This document shows, one piece after another, positions 11,711 to 24,499 of a stretch of DNA of 64,000 nucleotides. Source of the DNA: Haemonchus contortus (Eukaryota; Nematoda; Chromadorea; Rhabditida; Trichostrongylidae). The notes beneath the pieces were generated by a model that did no database searches, was not told the origin of the DNA, and saw nothing but the letters and a program-made list of their open reading frames with translations. The position numbers and the translations under genes are program-made. The stretch spans positions 179,369 through 243,368 of the forward strand of contig LS997563.1 in NCBI GenBank assembly GCA_000469685.2, in the 5' to 3' direction. How positions within the stretch are numbered: the stretch's first letter is position 1; every line of letters starts with the position of its first letter.

Positions 11711-12825
11711 GCCACCAAGGAGTGAATGATGGAGTCTTGCAGAATGCTCTTATGAGAAGAAGGTGAGGTGATTAGGAGGTTTTTATAGCTAAAATGTTAG
11801 TAGATCAACGTTGAATAAAAGAACGTATATGACTATTAATTGAAAGTTATTCGTAGTCGCCTTTAAAAACCAGGGTTTGCTGACTGGTAAAATTCTGACG
11901 ATCACTTCATTTATTAAGTGATCGCATTTCCGGTTGTTTCCAGTGCTGATATAACAAGCGCCGTCTTCGAATCTTTTTGCGTAGGCGGTTTCACGATGCC
12001 TCACTGAACTGTTAGCAGCATGATCCGTTATCGTGCTGTCGTGGTGTAGATCAGCACCCAAGTAGGTTTTCATCTCCTATGATATCCGTTATCACTGAAG
12101 CCTCCTAGATCGACATCAACAACATGTTCCAATCGCCCCCTGCCCCGGCACAATTTCCAAATAGCAACCTAGGTAACCAGCCTACCCACATGAGAGTTAA
12201 TCACTTTATTGGAGTCCTTGTACATAAAAAATGGACTAACCTGTCAATAGCATTTGCCTACGTTATGCAAAGTGAGTATTTCGATCAATTCACTATAGTC
12301 ATTCCACAGAACAACGTCTGGCTTTGTGCTGCAAAAGGTGGAAATACGAATGATAAGCCAGACAAACTTTTAAGTACATAAGAACAAAGGATTCCACGTG
12401 AAGCAGATTGCTTTCATCTCAATACCTGTGCGTGAGTCTCGAAGCCGTCCCTTAGCGCCGATAAAGCGCTATTTATCCTTTTCATAGACATTTGTCTAAG
12501 CTATGTCCATGGTGCTTACAAAACAGGATCGCCGTATCGAAGGGAAAAGTATAGTGCACAGCTCGTAAAGACTACTCAAGACTGCTTTCCGATTGGAATG
12601 AGTGATTTTTGCTCTTCTCAACCGTATCTAAGATTTAGTTCAATCAGTCTATGTACAACAAAAATTTCTCGCTCCCTTTCCAATTTATACTGAGGGTAAA
12701 TTACTCGAGAAAATCCTATTTACAAATGAAAAGGGTCTTTGCCGATATTCCCTATAGTTTGTTAAGTGAGTCGCGTGCAAACTATAAAGTATAGGGTTTC
12801 GTTTTTTTCAGAAAACATCAACTTT
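11711..12825. other. No gene or repeat recognised
   Basis: Two frames of 85-94 codons (11789-12073 minus, 12124-12381 plus) lack domain signals. Nothing else is evident. Confidence 0.4.
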
Positions 12826-13295
12826 TCAAACACTTTCAGGATGGGAACTCTGATGATAACGATAGAGGTAATAGCAATTGAAAGGAGCTGATAAAGTCTT
12901 AGGAGGCGAGAGTCACAGGATCATCTCCTTCGTGTTAACGGGGGAGCCTTGCCACTTCAGTAAGGAATGCGGATCAAGTCGGGACCGTAGATGTTCAGTG
13001 ATAAGGATTGATAACAACTGTTAGGGACAGATATCGAGTCATATAAGGCGAGAACCATTATATCTTCATCATCATATTGACAGTAGAACACTTTATCAAG
13101 GGGTGTGGGATAAGGAAGGACTGAAGGTGATTGTTGACAAGGACTGGTAACAAGGTGGCAAGGGCTGGAGAAGAGCCTAGAAAGCTGAGCCATTAGGTTT
13201 GTAGCCCCCTTCGTGTCAACAGTGGAAGCTTAGCATTTCAACAGGTGATGTAGGATGTGAGGTGCAGGTAAAACTGGTTACTGAGTTTGTCCCCT
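12826..13295 (+). mobile_element. Internal remnant of Helitron family 1
   Basis: Contains TTGAAAGGAGCTGATAAAG, GGCGAGAGTCACAGGA and TCGTGTTAACGG, matching the internal segment of copies A (2640-2900) and B (14940-15060), but lacks both termini. Confidence 0.6.
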
Positions 13296-13299
13296 AGGT

Positions 13300-14004
13300 A
13301 TTCAGTGGCTCTTAGAGGTAATATAATAGAAAGAACCCTCTCGCGCCCAAAAACTCGACGGTTAGGGCACAGTGGAAGCCCTGTTCCCAGCTCGCGCGGC
13401 TTTCTCGCCCCTCAATCGACGTCATGTCAGACGAGCGTCGAGGCGATACAGACCGCACTTGCTCGTTCCAGGACCCACATACAGTCAGCTGATCGCCGAG
13501 TGATGAGATGATCTTTTTCTCCCATCCTTTTTTCCTCTGTTACTCTGCTTGCTGCCGCGGTCCCTCATTTAATTTCCTACCCCAAGAGGCTAAAAACGGT
13601 GGGCTATTTTTGCTGTTACTAGGTTTTTTGCTTACTTAGGTTTATACATGGATGAATATTCGCTTACCGTAGTCAGTTATTTGCACCAGGACCCACGAGC
13701 AATGACCCATATTGTATAGCTCGTCCCAACACCCCGCTCTTCTTCATTATCCTGGTCTCATTCTCGTCCAGCTCCCTTTTGAGCGATTTTTCGAAGTCTT
13801 TTTCCACTTTCTCTTGAGCGAAGTTTTCTTTTTTTCTTTCTCTTTTTTTTTAGTTGGGTTTTTTTTGAGGAAAGTTTTTTTCCGAAGTTTTTTTTCATAT
13901 TGAAACACCTATTCACGCGTTCATCGCCTTCATCGCACTGTTTTACATCTTCCATTTTTCGTCATACCTTGGGTTACCCAGAATAATCGTGAACCGAGCC
14001 TCTA
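13300..14004. mobile_element. Inverted-terminal-repeat element, copy 1
   Basis: A roughly 0.7-kb repeat whose reverse complement occurs at 56314-56961. Shared landmarks are AAAAACTCGACGGTTAGGGC, CAGCTGATCGCCGAGTGATG, a CCAGGACCCAC block, GGTCTCATTCTCG, and the ATCTTCCATTTTTCGTCAT end followed by a decayed terminal repeat ATCGTGAACCGAGCCTCTA at 13986-14004. The left terminal repeat is not preserved. It has no coding capacity. The short frames are T- or A-rich artefacts. Confidence 0.65.
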
Positions 14005-14334
14005 ATATGTATAATATGATAAGGTGTCTCAGAGAGCAAGATTGACTTTACAATTGAATTCTAACGGCTTCGGTTCTTGTAGTCAGTTATTGACTCTCTG
14101 ATACATACCCACCCTAATTGTTCAAAAAAACACGAAAAAACGCTACTTCGTTTTTTTTTCGTTTTTTTTCTGTCACTAGTTCACGTTGGTTTTCACTTTT
14201 CTATATAGTATGCTATATGGTTCAACTCAGATTGTTGAGCTCTACAAAGTGGTTTCCAAAAAATATTCAAAAACTTAATTTTGAAGTCTTCCATCCATCA
14301 AAGTTCCTGAGGATACGTCATTAGCAACGAAGAA
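14005..14334. other. No gene recognised, T-rich
   Basis: T-tracts and a 68-codon frame with no domain; sequence between two mobile elements. Confidence 0.45.
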
Positions 14335-15798
14335 TCCTACTTTATATAATTCGCTAAGTGTGTCTGTTGGTGTGTCGGTGTGTTTGTGTGTTTGTGTGTG
14401 TGTGTGTCGGTGTGTGTGTTTGACCGGAAATTCATAACTCCTGTTTCCGTGGACCTAGAGCGTTCATATTTGGTAGGAGTAAGGGGGGCAGGATGGGAAC
14501 ACCTTTGGTAAGTGGCAGGACCGAAATACATGCAGAGGGAGCGCGGCGTGCGCGTCAGAAACTTTGGGCCGCAAATTCATAACTGATGTCCCCATGGACC
14601 TAGGAAGGTCAGATTTGGCAGGAGTACAGAGGGAAGCATGTAAACTCTTACGGCAGGTGATAGGACTTGACTCCGCCCAGAGGGGCGAAGCGTGCGCGGT
14701 AGAAATTCCAGATCGCAAATTCGTAAGTTCTGTTCCAGTGGACCCAAAGCGTTCAAAATTGGTAGAAGTACAGAGGGCAGCATGGGAACACTTACGGCAG
14801 GCGGCGAGATCGAACTCCGCCTACAGGGGGCGGGGCGTGCGCGATAGAAATTTTAGGTCGCAAGTTCATAACTCCTGTTTACGTGGTCCTATTGGAGTAC
14901 AGGAAGCAGGATAGGAACACCGATTGTAGGTGATAAGATAACAATTGAAAGGAGTTGATCAAGAGCCTAGAAAGGCGAGAGCCACAGGAACCGTTACTTA
15001 CTTCCTGTTAACTGCAGAGCTTTGGCACTTCGCAAAATTGTTAGAGACTGATAGAAACTGATAGGAGGCGAGAGCAAGTAAATCTACAACGTCTTCAATA
15101 CTAACAACTGAGCATTCCAGTAGATAGTGCAGGAGGTGAAGGGACCGAAGTTAATTAGTGATAAGGACAGATAATAACGTGCGAGCAAGAAACTTAAATA
15201 GCAAAAGGGTATGTATGACCAAACACTGCCTCTTTAATGCTGTAAATGCTATAATAGCGACTGATCAATGACATTTCTCCATTACGAAATGAGAATTTGT
15301 TCATTTCTTGCTATTATACTACGACCGTTACGCAGTAAGCTTTCTGACACAATGAAGTACCACGATTCCTTTTTGTTTTGTGGCATATCATTTGTGACTA
15401 AACTCATCTGACCGCTAAGGATTTGGGCTTCCCAATTAATGAAAAATCCATGGAGAAAATGTTCCGTTGATAACGACATCCGTGATAGGCGTTATTATCC
15501 ATTTCTGGGTACCATTCAAGACATTGGCTTTCAATCAGTTAAGCCAGCAATCTGACACAATTTCGAGATTGAGAGCAATGAACCGAAACTTCTAATTAGT
15601 ATATAATTAATTGTAATACAGAAAAAATCGCTTCCAGTTCAGGCTAATACTGAGGGTGTAGGGCTTTCAAAGAAAAAGGAGAATCCGAAGTGTTATTCAC
15701 GCATAGCAAATTTCTTACAAGAAGGCGAAGCGCCCGGCGAAGCCGGGCAACCCCTTAAGAAGGAGGGAAGCCTGGCGTTAGCCGGGCGGCCCGACTGG
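14335..15798 (+). mobile_element. Helitron-like element, family 1, copy B
   Basis: Complete copy. It starts TCCTACTTTATATAATTCGC after an A, then TGTGTCTGTTGG and a TG-rich stretch, then about four tandem units of roughly 120 bp (14435-14930, each with CATAACTCCTG and TTGGTAGGAGTA). The internal unique part (14940-15700) matches copy A. The 3' end has two hairpins (CCCGGCGAAGCCGGG at about 15733, and GGCGTTAGCCGGGC), ending CGACTGG before T. The termini fit the Helitron TC...CTRR rule with insertion between A and T. No Rep/helicase is encoded, so it would depend on an autonomous partner. Confidence 0.8.
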
Positions 15799-15977
15799 TG
15801 CTATAATTATAACCAGAAGGCATTATCTTCAATTGAAAGTAGTCAATGAAACGCAGTCAATGCTGTCTGGGTTATGGATTTTCCGAGAGGAGGAGGAAAA
15901 TAGATCCCAGCAAAAGTTCTCTCTCGTCGCGGACATGCAGTTTATGATGTGCTGATCAAAGAGCAGTAGTGGAATGA

Positions 15978-16262
15978 CATCATGCGGATCAGATAAGTCC
16001 CCGAACACTTGAAGAAGCACAAGATACACCACCGGATACCGTTGATTCCCCGCTACATTGCGCAGACCCGACGGTGCAGAATCAAATCGCCTCGCCCTTT
16101 TTCGCCAAAAGCTCGCCAGTATTGGAAAACGACTCTTCGAACGCAACTGCTCTATCACAAAGCCCACAGAAGAACAACGACCGCGACGTATTCGCCGATA
16201 GCCGAGCCGTCTTCAGTTCAAGTCAAGGCTCAAGTCCTACGCGTAGAAGGATGGGCATTGGT
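15978..16262 (+). CDS. Candidate exon of a Ser/Pro-rich protein
   Basis: An open plus frame reads SPRTLEEAQDTPPDTVDSP, then KSSPVLENDSSNATALSQSP, then DRDVFADSRAVFSSSQGSSP and TRRRMGIG. An AG acceptor lies near 15992 and a GTGATC donor near 16261. The low-complexity Ser/Pro/Asp composition with SP dipeptides resembles a disordered regulatory tail of a nuclear protein. The family is unknown. A minus frame (15829-16167) overlaps it and cannot be fully excluded. Confidence 0.35.
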
Positions 16263-16792
16263 GATCAGATGAATTTTGTCGCTACTTTTCTGTTTTTCAG
16301 TTCCACCATTTCATCTAAGGGAGAGGTGTTGTAGAAGACAGCTCAGCGGTCGTATCCTATCTTCCATGTGCTTGACTAGTGACAAACTACATTGGCTATA
16401 TTCACAATGTTAGTTACTGCTGTGTGATACTCAACTATAGAAGCCTCAATTAATGGTGTATTTGTCAAGTCTTCTTGTGCTCAATGAAGCACTTCGCCTC
16501 GGAGCTGCAACATGAAGGATGATTAACGAAGTCGGTTCATGGCAATTTGAAGTACTAGTTCACGAAGTTTATCAAGATGTTTTAGTGTTTTCATTCTTGC
16601 TGTATAGCGTTCCAGAGAGCAACAAACGCGCAGATCTATTTCTCATTTGTCTCGAGAAAAGCCTGCAGACCAAATCTAAATTTGAGTTCTATGCTAACTG
16701 ATACAGGAAGAACAAGCCGACGTTCCGACACATCGCTTATACGCATACTCAGAGTAGAATCCTTAAGCGCGATAATCATATAAAAAGTATTG

Positions 16793-16825
<33 letters not shown>

Positions 16826-18140
16826 CATATAAAAGTTTTGAACAGCCACCGCTGAAGCCTGGAAACGGGTTGCGAGAGGCAGATACTTTTCGAATAATAG
16901 CTGGACAGTGATTTGCATTTCGACGGTACTTGTCGTTGATTATAGCGGGTCAAAAATTTGTGAGAAAGATCATGGCTACTTATGATGATGAAAATAAATA
17001 AAGTAAATATAGCAAGATAATGGCAATGAACTGATAAAGGAAAGGATAGGAACTGATCATTATGCATTGTGCGCTTATTGAGAAATAGATGGCGTTCCAG
17101 CGACGAGGATTCATCGCATTCCTGACCTGAATGAACAAGTGAGTTGACGGCTGAGGGAAGACACTTCATTGGTGAACCAATGGCCCATTCCTCCCTCGTC
17201 GTCGCAGTGTTGTCGACCGGTTTCCGATTTTAAAAGCACGCAATGGTGGAATCGATTAATAGCTTCATAAAGGAGAAATTGATTGAGGCTAGAGTCTTTT
17301 CGAAAAGTTGGTAAACGGAAAAGATGATGTATGTGTGTAAGGTCTATGGTATTTAATGTCTTGTGGTGTACTAATGTGGGAAAAGTTTCATTCCCGATAA
17401 GTGGTTCCAGATCCAGCCGACAGAATTTAATTGACCACTAATTCCCAAATCCCTTTGCAAAACATGTTTGAATAGTGTTGTTTAATGCACTGTTTATCAA
17501 CTAGTACTTGCCCAGTTCTGACCGCTTGGATATGGTTGAGAATAAAGTTGGGATTGGACGAGCAAAAGGTCTTCTAAATGGAGCTCAAGTGAATGTAATT
17601 TGCGAAGCAAACAAACTATCTGATACTTATCATGTTAGGCCTAACTATTTAATGAAGTCAGCATCTTACGCAGGATAGCGATTGCCAGGAGGTCCCGAAA
17701 ATACGTAAGTTCTGTCGACAAGTGCAACAATGTTCGATTAGCGCAACCAAAGAAGCTCGACTGCTTGCATAAAAGATCACTTGGTGCTCCATTTACATCA
17801 GTTACACACACTATTTGGGAAAAGACTACCGAACTCAATATTTAATGACTATCGGAAAAAAAGTTAGAAATTTTGGAATGTTTCTAGGAGTCGCAACAGA
17901 TTTCGACAACATTCATATTTTGAAGAATTTGACTTATGCCAAGAACTCCACGAAATCTACAAAAAGTAAAAACAGAAGATCGCTGCGATTTTCATAATCA
18001 GGGAGTGACTTTGCTATGCAGAACTCATTTTTCTAATACTAAAGATATATGAAGAAATGCTATCTGACTCAAAAGTGTACATATTATTGAGCCATTCTTT
18101 TACCAGTGCTTTATTGCGATAATTACATACACGCATTTTT
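16263..18140. other. Unassigned region with (TA)n tract
   Basis: Contains an AT dinucleotide tract at about 16791-16825 and frames of 60-114 codons (16519-16701 plus, 16825-17169 minus) without recognisable domains. Confidence 0.4.
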
Positions 18141-18144
18141 TAGG

Positions 18145-18272
18145 AAACTCGCACTTGAATTTCGAGCATGCAGCAACAGTTGCCATGAATCGATTACTCG
18201 TTCTTCAGCAAACCGCAGCATTTCATTTCGAAGCGGATGGCGTGGAGCAACGTTTCGCTTCAGAAAAAAGAA
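18145..18272 (+). CDS. Candidate exon, unknown protein
   Basis: After a TTTTTTAG acceptor the frame reads NSHLNFEHAATVAMNRLLVL, then QQTAAFHFEADGVEQRFASE and KRK, followed by a GTTGTA possible donor. The helical, balanced composition looks like genuine protein sequence. Downstream of 18330 three frames are open, so the partner exon cannot be chosen. Family not recognised. Confidence 0.3.
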
Positions 18273-19239
18273 AGGTTGTAACTCCGAGTACTAATGTGTT
18301 TTTCCTCGTTGTTTAGTAGTAGGAAAAAGAGCAACAATCACTACCAAACGATGCAGCGCTTCTTCATCCGTTTTCATTCAAACATCAACTTTTCTGGTGG
18401 TGTTTTATCATGCTTCAGACAGGAGTCCTCCTGCGCCACCTTACACCTCGGAAATGAAATGCTATCTTTGAATTGGCGTCGAGAATCGATTACATTAAAA
18501 CCACAGAACCTTTCTTTCAACGCTGCATCGTTTGGAAGTAATTGCTGCTCTGTTCCTACTCCGATAGAGCGTGGTACAAACCAAGTCAGACGGGTCGACC
18601 ATCCTCCCCTAAACTGGTTTCTAGCTTTGTTATACTAACCCCCACGACCTTAATATTTCCGTGGAGGAGGGCGTCATAGGCGAAAAGCATGAACTTAGCA
18701 GAGGTCCAACATTATGCCATGTTTCCACTACTTAGTACTCGTATGTTACCTAATTAGAAGGATCAGCAGTTCCATGTGTAGAACACTTAACATCTGGAAG
18801 GCTGTATTTGAAATGGCTCTGTACGCGCGACAGGTAAACCTCGAATAATGGGCGTTCGTTGAGATAAGTACCGATGTCACCACTGCTGACGCTGTCAATC
18901 CACCCAGTCGAATGTGAGCTATAGACACGGTCTCCTGCTCTATGACCCAACCCTCATTTTTTTCTGTCATCACTCAGATTGCTCCAAGATCTGTCTGAGG
19001 ATGTATCCCTAACGCAGGGACTCTGCGGTGCGTCGTCAATATCACTCGGCGCCATCAAACTTTCATTATCAATCGCTATGAAACTACATCTATATGTTTT
19101 GACTTGACATCGCTAACCAGTGCTGCTGAGTGGTGTTATATCGAAATTCTTACTAGATTATGTAAAAAATGCCCTTTTATCTAGTTTCACAGCTTTGTTG
19201 TGGCTTATTACTATTATAGACTTCTGCTGAAACTGTGCC
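18273..19239. other. Unassigned region
   Basis: A plus frame of 114 codons (18294-18638) and two overlapping minus frames (18746-18973) show no domain. A solitary CTGTGCCTTTAA at about 19229-19240 resembles the terminal repeat of the element at 56314-56961. Confidence 0.35.
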
Positions 19240-19259
19240 TTTAAGCATAGCGGCTGTTT

Positions 19260-19600
19260 ATAAAAGTCGGAATGTTCACAATGTTATCCAAAACGATTGT
19301 GGCAACGCCGACACTATCACGTACACTTCCGTTGACTCGGCGAAAATCATCAAAGCTTGATTTTAAATTAACGTTGCATCCGCCTTATAGCCCTGATCTC
19401 GCGCCAACTGGATATCAAATCTTATGTGGTCCGGTAGTTTGTCCAAAACAACCAGGAGTCCAACATAGAGGGAGGAGCTATGAAATTGCCAGAAGGATGG
19501 CAAAAGATTATCGAACGGAGTTGGATGCATATCACCAAATAAGGTTCGTTCGATAGAGGAAAAATTTTTTATTGAATTGTTCAAAATTCACAATAACTCG
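19260..19600 (+). mobile_element. Mariner transposase 3' fragment
   Basis: The plus frame reads LTLHPPYSPDLAPTGYQI, the conserved block around the last catalytic aspartate of mariner-family DDE transposases, followed by the decayed C-terminus (MAKDYRTELDAYHQIRFVR). The N-terminal helix-turn-helix and first catalytic aspartates are absent, so this is a truncated relic. Confidence 0.75.
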
Positions 19601-20840
19601 AGACGACCTAATTGAAAGCCCTTTTCATAATGTGATGATTTCCACGCCAGCTCTTTTGCAGTAAACGTCAGTTATGTAGAGCTTGTGCTGTTTTGATGAC
19701 GGAGATAATCATTAAGTTCTCACGGTATGCCACTTCCAAGTGATCCTCTCAATATGTGGACACTTTTCCAATAGTCCGTAGTCTCTTCAAGGTTATTAGA
19801 CTTGATCCCGTGCATCATATGAGAATCAACTTTTTTTAATTTTAATTTTGCGCAAGGAAAGCGGATGTGAATTCGCTTGTTGTCGAGCGTGAAGTGAGTG
19901 ATGCGTGGATAACATACAGTTACGGCCGACCTGCCATAATCACCTAAAGCCGCTGCGCTGAACCATCAGTGCCACGGTAGAGCGAAATTTCGGCCTTTTT
20001 GCTTACCCCAGCCCACTCTCATCCATACCGCTGGTAGACTGCACTATGATTCAGGTGAGAGCACTTTTCTAGCATTGGTCTATGCAATTACTTGCCAGTT
20101 ATCACCATCTATCTTCTACTCTCTCGATAAATAACTTTATGCTCATCAAATCTTGATCAAACGCAGTTTCGTAGAGGGTTTATAAGGAAGTATAACATAA
20201 GAAAGATGTACTGAATTGGCTTCAGAAAAGGAAACATGTAGAAATGCTGTCTACTACATGTTATCTCGCATAAAAGGGTGAACTTTTTGAAAATAAGTTG
20301 CTCAAATGCAATGTTGTCTTTACATACTTCAATCACTTCACTGCCCTTCATGAAGTCGGTCTAGCCCAAGCGCTTTTTTTTCGTTATGATTCGATGTGCA
20401 TATCCACGTCCATACCATGCCCAAGGAAAAACGTTCTCCATTAGCATGCTGTGGATCAGAATAGATCGCCTTCGTGAATAAGAACTGTAAATGTCTCGAG
20501 GATAGCTCGCATTGCTGAAACTGACTTCGATTTAGCGATTTTGAAGCATATTGATTTTAACAATCGCATCTAGTGCAGAGGGCCAGAGCTGACAATCGGA
20601 CTATCAATCGCAGCGGTGGAGTGGAAACTTCAAAGTCATCGTCATTAGGCTGTTGTCACGCGCGTGCCTATTTGTGGTAGATGGAAGTGAACAGTAAAGT
20701 CGTTGATAAATCCGTTTAGGATGTATTTCGCAGTCGGGATTGGAGTCCCATCTGAAATAGAGGAGATTTTCGTAAGCGTTTTTGGCCCAATTCTGGACTC
20801 AAACAATGTTTTTGATTATTAGTGTAAGGCTGCCACCAGC
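19601..20840. other. No gene or repeat recognised
   Basis: Only short frames (for example 20157-20351 minus). No landmarks. Confidence 0.4.
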
Positions 20841-20844
20841 CTAT

Positions 20845-21420
20845 CATTGTATACTCAGCATGCATAACGCGTTCGCGCCTATCTCTCTATTCGTCACGAA
20901 ATTCGTTACTAACTTATAAATCACCTGGGTCAAGTTCGGGTTAGGTTGGACATGGGCAAGATCAACAGAGCACATGTGCACATGTAATCTTAGCGAGGCT
21001 CCCTTCACTGGGGGCGGGATGTGCACAGAACTGGACGCTGCCATGGGCAAAACTTCCTAATTTGGTTTCATAACAGCTTAGACGCCGTAAGAAAAATGAG
21101 TAGAGGTGAGGGAAGGGTCAAGAAACGAAATGAAAGAGATCAACCCGTGGTGAGTGGACCCTCTTCACAAGGAGTGGCAGCTTCCGCAAACGTTTGTGAC
21201 TCGACGGGAGTGGACGGAGCCAGCAGAGGTGGGCGGGACTAAGACCAAGAACTCACAGCTCTGTACGGAGGTGTGCCTAGAGCCCGAAATCGTTCTAAAG
21301 TATATGCGGAAACATCGTCAACCTAATGAAATTGAAGAATTCGTTCCTGAATGTATGTCTGTCTGTCCCGAAATTCGGTATTACTTGAATAGGTCGAATT
21401 AACTTTGCGATATCTGGGCT
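20845..21420 (+). mobile_element. Helitron family 2 copy, decayed
   Basis: Parallels the reverse complement of 27960-28451: CGTCACGAAATTCGTTACTA, GGTCAAGTTCGGGTTAGG, GGGCAAGATCAACAGAGCAC, GGGGGCGGGATGTGCAC and GGTTTCATAACAG follow in the same order. Degenerate satellite units with GAGGTGGGCGGGACTAAG close the stretch. The 5' TCCTTACT end is not visible. Confidence 0.6.
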
Positions 21421-21569
21421 TTGGGCAAGAAGATCCGTTTAAAAGGAGCCTTGCACTTGCAAGGGTAATCATTCAATCATCAATGGGGGCTGCGATAAGA
21501 AAAACCTTATAAGCAACCATGTTCGACTTTCATTCAATCTAGGCATGGTATGTAGTGATGTCTTAGGTG

Positions 21570-22190
21570 TCCTTCTCTGAAGCTTCGGACAAGATTTATA
21601 ATTTTTATTCGGCTAACGTTTCGGCAAGTCGCCTTCGCCAGAGCCCGGAACCCAAAAATATTTGGGATTCATCTTGATCAAGCGACGTTTAGACTCGTCT
21701 TAGTTCAGGTGTACCCTATAGCTATCTAAAGAAATCTTGCAGAACACAACAGATGACCACCATCTTAGATGTTCGAAAAAAGACCGTTGGCCCTTGTTTT
21801 CAGACGGTTTTTGCAGTGGGTGGGCACCGAGTGTCCTGACACCTGACTTGACGCTGGTGACATTCGAAAACCTCACAGGTCAAGGACCGGGGTGAGCTCG
21901 TTAATTACCGCAAGACATTCATTTTTATCATACATTTCGAGATTTTTCGCGCAAATCTCTGTGGCGGTGCTTCTTATAGTTTCTATGATTTCCTATTGTC
22001 TCCTAGGAGCGTTTTGGGCCTCAGTTTTTCCAGGCCATCCAGATGTCTTACTGTGCATATTAATGGTCTCTCGGTTTTGCCGATGCATTTCTCTCCGCAG
22101 AGCTTGCAATGTGGTCAAGTAGATCACACCGGACGCCATGCAGTCAGCCCGTCGCCCCCCGGGACAGATGACACAATGAGTAGTAATGCA
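21570..22190 (-). mobile_element. Penelope-like element, GIY-YIG end fragment
   Basis: Minus-strand frames near 22130-22060 read GVIYLTT and, after a frameshift, HCKLCGEKCIGKTERPL, the two halves of a GIY-YIG endonuclease motif in the arrangement of Penelope-like retroelements. About 450 bp downstream (21640-21600) GAAGGCGACTTGCCGAAACG gives the EGDLPKR-type tail seen in these elements. Frameshift and stops show it is inactive. Confidence 0.55.
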
Positions 22191-22199
22191 TAAACTGCC

Positions 22200-23915
22200 G
22201 TGAAGAATGTTTTAAACCAATCTCTGTCTTAGATTTGTAGGGAGAACTTCAACCATCCCAACCGTATCATGATTCCACTTGTTCTTGATTCTACTTGATT
22301 CTAGCTGTCCACGGACTGATGGCACAGAAAACCTACCAGCAAGAATGTTTCAATGCATTCCAGGTCGGCGCATACACAAAACCCTGCTGGCCAACATGGC
22401 CAATATGGCTAGGATGGCGAAAACGGTCTCATGGGTGATCAAGAACAATTAGGATCCGTGGAGATTGCCAGGAAAGTGGCTATCTCTAATAATCGTCCAC
22501 TTATAGACTAGCGCTCTGGCAAACCTCCCAGGAGAAAACTACACAAGCTAGAAACAGAAAATTCGGAGAAGGTGCATTTCTGCCTGCCCTTTGAATCGAG
22601 CTCCGCCAGTTCCGACGTGAGCGACGCTTTGCGTGTGGTCTCGGTGATACGGTTCAGGTAGTTAAAGTTTCTCCTGCGAATCTAAGGCAGAGAATGGACC
22701 AAATCCGCCTGTACGACCGTTTCTGCATTATCTCCTCCCCCCCCCCCCCCCCCTTCCCTCATTGTGTCAACGCCACAGAGATGTAGAGTTTGAGGTACCA
22801 GTCAGGATGTTGATGCGGCAGCTCACGACCTCAGCGCGTAAGACTTTTGGATCAGCGCGAAAAATGAATAGGAAAGATGAATGTCTTCACTCGTAGTTAA
22901 CAAGCTTGCCCTGTTCCTTGATCAGTGTGGTTTCCAATTGCTACCGGCGTCAAATCATGGGTTAGGACATTCGGAGCCCATCGCTGCGAAAGACTTTTAA
23001 TAACGTTTGAGAGGGAGGTTCATCTCTCTTTTTTTAGACATGTAAGGTGGTCTATTTGTTGTGTTTTGTAAGACATTGCTAGATATCTATAGGCTACACC
23101 TAAACTAAGCTGAGATCCGAATGTCGTTTGACCAGAATGAATTCCAAACATTTTTTGGCTTCCGGGCTATTACGAAGGCACAAACGACACCTAAAAGCTT
23201 TATGATTTTGCTTTGAGCCGTTATTTTATGTGCTAATGAGTGATTGCTTTTCGGCATCATTCCCAACACAGGATGATCCTCAATCGAAAACCGGTCTGAT
23301 GATCGTGCTACCTATTATTGTTAGCGCTGCCAATTTCAGAGCAATGAACAGCATGAACTGGTTTAGATACGGAAAGTGTTACCGGGCAGAAACGGGCAGT
23401 ACACGCATTGGAACGTGGAAAGGGGTGCAGTAAATAGCCGATCAATAGCAACTGGTTCGCGCACTAGTGTACAATAAGTAATATGTATGCTAACTGAGAG
23501 GTCGCTGTCGAAAGCGAGCGCAGTACAGGCGGATCACCAAATATTAGTAGTTTACACAGGTTCAAACTGATCAGTTCAAATTTCTAGCAACCGTACATAA
23601 TTTTCTGAAAAGTAGGGGACTGATATTTCCCGTCCCGATATTATTATACTTGTGAAGTTGAAGATGAGTTGCATCAGCACTTGAAAATATGCGAAAGCGT
23701 TGGCAAAATTCCATTGTGCCCTCGGAAACGACTATGGCCTTGACTGAAAGGCTAAAATTTGCTTTCGATGTAACTTATTTCTAAACCGGTATTGACTCTA
23801 CAGGAAGAACAGCGACTGTTCAGTGCATAAGCTAATACGAGATCATGATTTTGTTGAAGGCGCATAAGCACTGAGTTATCTCTAATAATCAGCCAAAACG
23901 TACGACTAAATGTTG
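22200..23915. other. Unassigned; possible Tc1-like relic and poly-C tract
   Basis: Near 22400-22610 the plus strand reads MARMAKTVSWVIKNN, then VAISNNRPLID-stop-RSGKPPRRKLHKLE, faintly like the N-terminal DNA-binding half of a Tc1-type transposase. A C tract of 17 bases lies near 22737-22754. Otherwise nothing is recognised. Confidence 0.25.
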
Positions 23916-23918
23916 AAC

Positions 23919-24480
23919 TTATGGTATGCGAAGTTTTGCGAATGTACGGTAAAAAAAACTAGTTCGAAAATAATCTCGATCCTCCCAAAATTCCGACAGG
24001 AACACTACGTCATCAGCATATGCTCTATTGTTGTCTACCTGTCGCTGTAGCGGTATATCACATCCCCACCATAAGAAGAGATCAAGCTGGCGGGTTTTCA
24101 AATGGCTTGTATAATCCCGCCTACTCAACCATGATAAGTTTGTGAATCTTGTAACAGTAAGATTCAGAGATGTTTTGTCTCTTATTGTCAACAAAAGCTC
24201 CTGTATACCGCAGCCGCTAATTCGTTCCGTCTTAGTTTCAGTCAACAGCTAGAGCTGATCACTGTCTAATCGCTTACTCAAATATGTACGTTGAGGCTGG
24301 CTGTACTGTAACACAGATGAAATAAAAGATTAATGAATGAAATGCAAGAGAAATCTGGTTGGGTCAGTCGACTGAACAGCCGTGGCTGGCTGTAGTGACG
24401 AGCTGAGATGGCCGAGCTTCCCTTGAATACCTTGTCCCAGGACAACTTGAGCCCTGACCCAATGAGCCCCAATACTTTAT
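23919..24480 (-). mobile_element. Non-LTR reverse transcriptase fragment (YADD box)
   Basis: The minus frame 24245-23919 contains NNRAYADDVVFLSEFWEDRD, the catalytic YADD motif of a LINE reverse transcriptase with its following hydrophobic strand. Flanking frames are broken. It is a short relic and its lineage cannot be placed. Confidence 0.6.
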
Positions 24481-24499
24481 TGCCGGAAACACAGGTGAG

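Noticed and set aside
22737..22754. C tract as a G-quadruplex or origin signal
   Set aside because: Plain homopolymer runs recur at 25.9-26.9 and 28.5 kb with no shared context.
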